From: Euglena gracilis
Taxonomy: Eukaryota > Euglenida > Euglenophyceae > Euglenales
Direction: 5' to 3'
DNA length: 64,000 nucleotides
NCBI GenBank assembly: GCA_039621445.1
Contig: CP154957.1
Coordinates: 19,077,237-19,141,236, forward strand
This document shows, in pieces, positions 63,368 to 64,000 of the stretch. Under the pieces are notes generated by a model, which was not told where the DNA came from, did no database searches, and worked only from the letters and a program-made list of their open reading frames with translations. A program made the position numbers and the translations under genes. Every line of letters starts with the position of its first letter. The stretch's first letter is position 1.

Positions 63368-64000
63368 CGTGTGGGTAACAGCGCTGGGAGGACAGGGTGT
63401 GACATAGCGTGGGTCAGGCTCAGGCAGGGCTGGATGGGAAGGCGTGGTGTGGGGGGCAAGCACCTCCAAGCACTTGGATTTGCCGGGATGTCGGGATTTT
63501 TTCGGGTTTTGAACGCTGGAGGTGGGATCCCGGCCACATGGTTTTGGAAGCATGCCATCAAAGGTAAATGACGACCTTTGGCCACTTTTGCTACTTTTAG
63601 CCATTTTTGCCCACTGTCGGCCAACATCTGGCCACTTTTGGCACTTTTTTTGCTGCTGTTGGCTTTGTCCCCCATCGGAGACAGATATTGGTGGTTTTTG
63701 GGCCATGGATCGTTAAAAGGGGTCATTAAAACAGCCGACGTTCATGTCCAACCAAGGGGGTTGTTGGACAAGACACGGATATGTATCATCACGTCACGAG
63801 TAATGCCCACATGCACCATTTCTTTCATGCAATCCCATTCAGATAATAATTTCAACCAGCTGCTTGCCAATGCCAAGCTGCTTTTGGTCTCTAATTAATT
63901 CTGTGTGGAAAATCAGGAAAGAACGTGACACATTTTTATTTTTTTGACTGTTGGACGGCAATGGCTATTCCATTTTCCAACAACACCCGGCAAGACATTG
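63368..64000. other. Region upstream of EFL1, nothing recognised
   Basis: Six hundred bases 5' of the EFL1 start codon. Open frames in both directions are short and without homology. TTGGCC(A)CTTTTG-type repeats occur at 63570-63650. A promoter is expected but no TATA or initiator element can be supported from sequence alone. Confidence 0.4.

Overview
This is a eukaryotic nuclear window with canonical GT-AG spliceosomal introns. It is intron-rich, with long introns, many simple-sequence arrays and many long G or C homopolymers. The strongest clue to the organism is a plus-strand gene whose exons encode runs of EVPVERIVE-type repeats, the hallmark of alveolins (the IMC/alveolar-sac cytoskeleton of alveolates). 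Canonical splicing, long introns and DIRS-like retrotransposons would suit a chromerid-type alga such as Chromera. That assignment is an inference; a dinoflagellate or another alveolate is not excluded.

Layout. (1) 1-1750: a decayed tyrosine-recombinase element with a long hairpin, terminal inverted repeats and 33-bp tandem repeats. (2) 1750-6180: no supportable gene, mostly A/T- and homopolymer-rich dispersed repeats. (3) 6180-21283 (+): alveolin gene; about 20 exons can be placed, most of them in phase 0-0; the 5' exon(s) are not identified. (4) 21283-22770: compound microsatellite plus one pair of orphan candidate exons. (5) 22770-34450: nest of DIRS/Ngaro-like tyrosine-recombinase retrotransposons. 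Copy 1 has pol on the minus strand and its recombinase on the plus strand; copy 2 has pol and recombinase both on plus with breaks; a third remnant lies to the right. Nearly identical inverted sequences bound copies 1 and 2. (6) 34820-40251 (-): RNA polymerase III subunit RPC4. (7) 40252-42078: intergenic repeats. (8) 42079-63367 (-): EFL1, the cytoplasmic GTPase that releases eIF6 from pre-60S subunits, in at least 21 exons over 21 kb. (9) 63368-64000: upstream of EFL1, no gene seen.

RPC4 and EFL1 are housekeeping genes in tandem on the minus strand. The alveolin gene converges on them, so the retrotransposon nest fills the 3'-to-3' space. Exons are markedly more GC-rich and less repetitive than introns. 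Long (CA)n arrays, MITE-like inverted repeats and a dispersed GC hairpin family fill the introns. Exon boundaries are read from reading frame, GT/AG signals and phase continuity, without transcript data.
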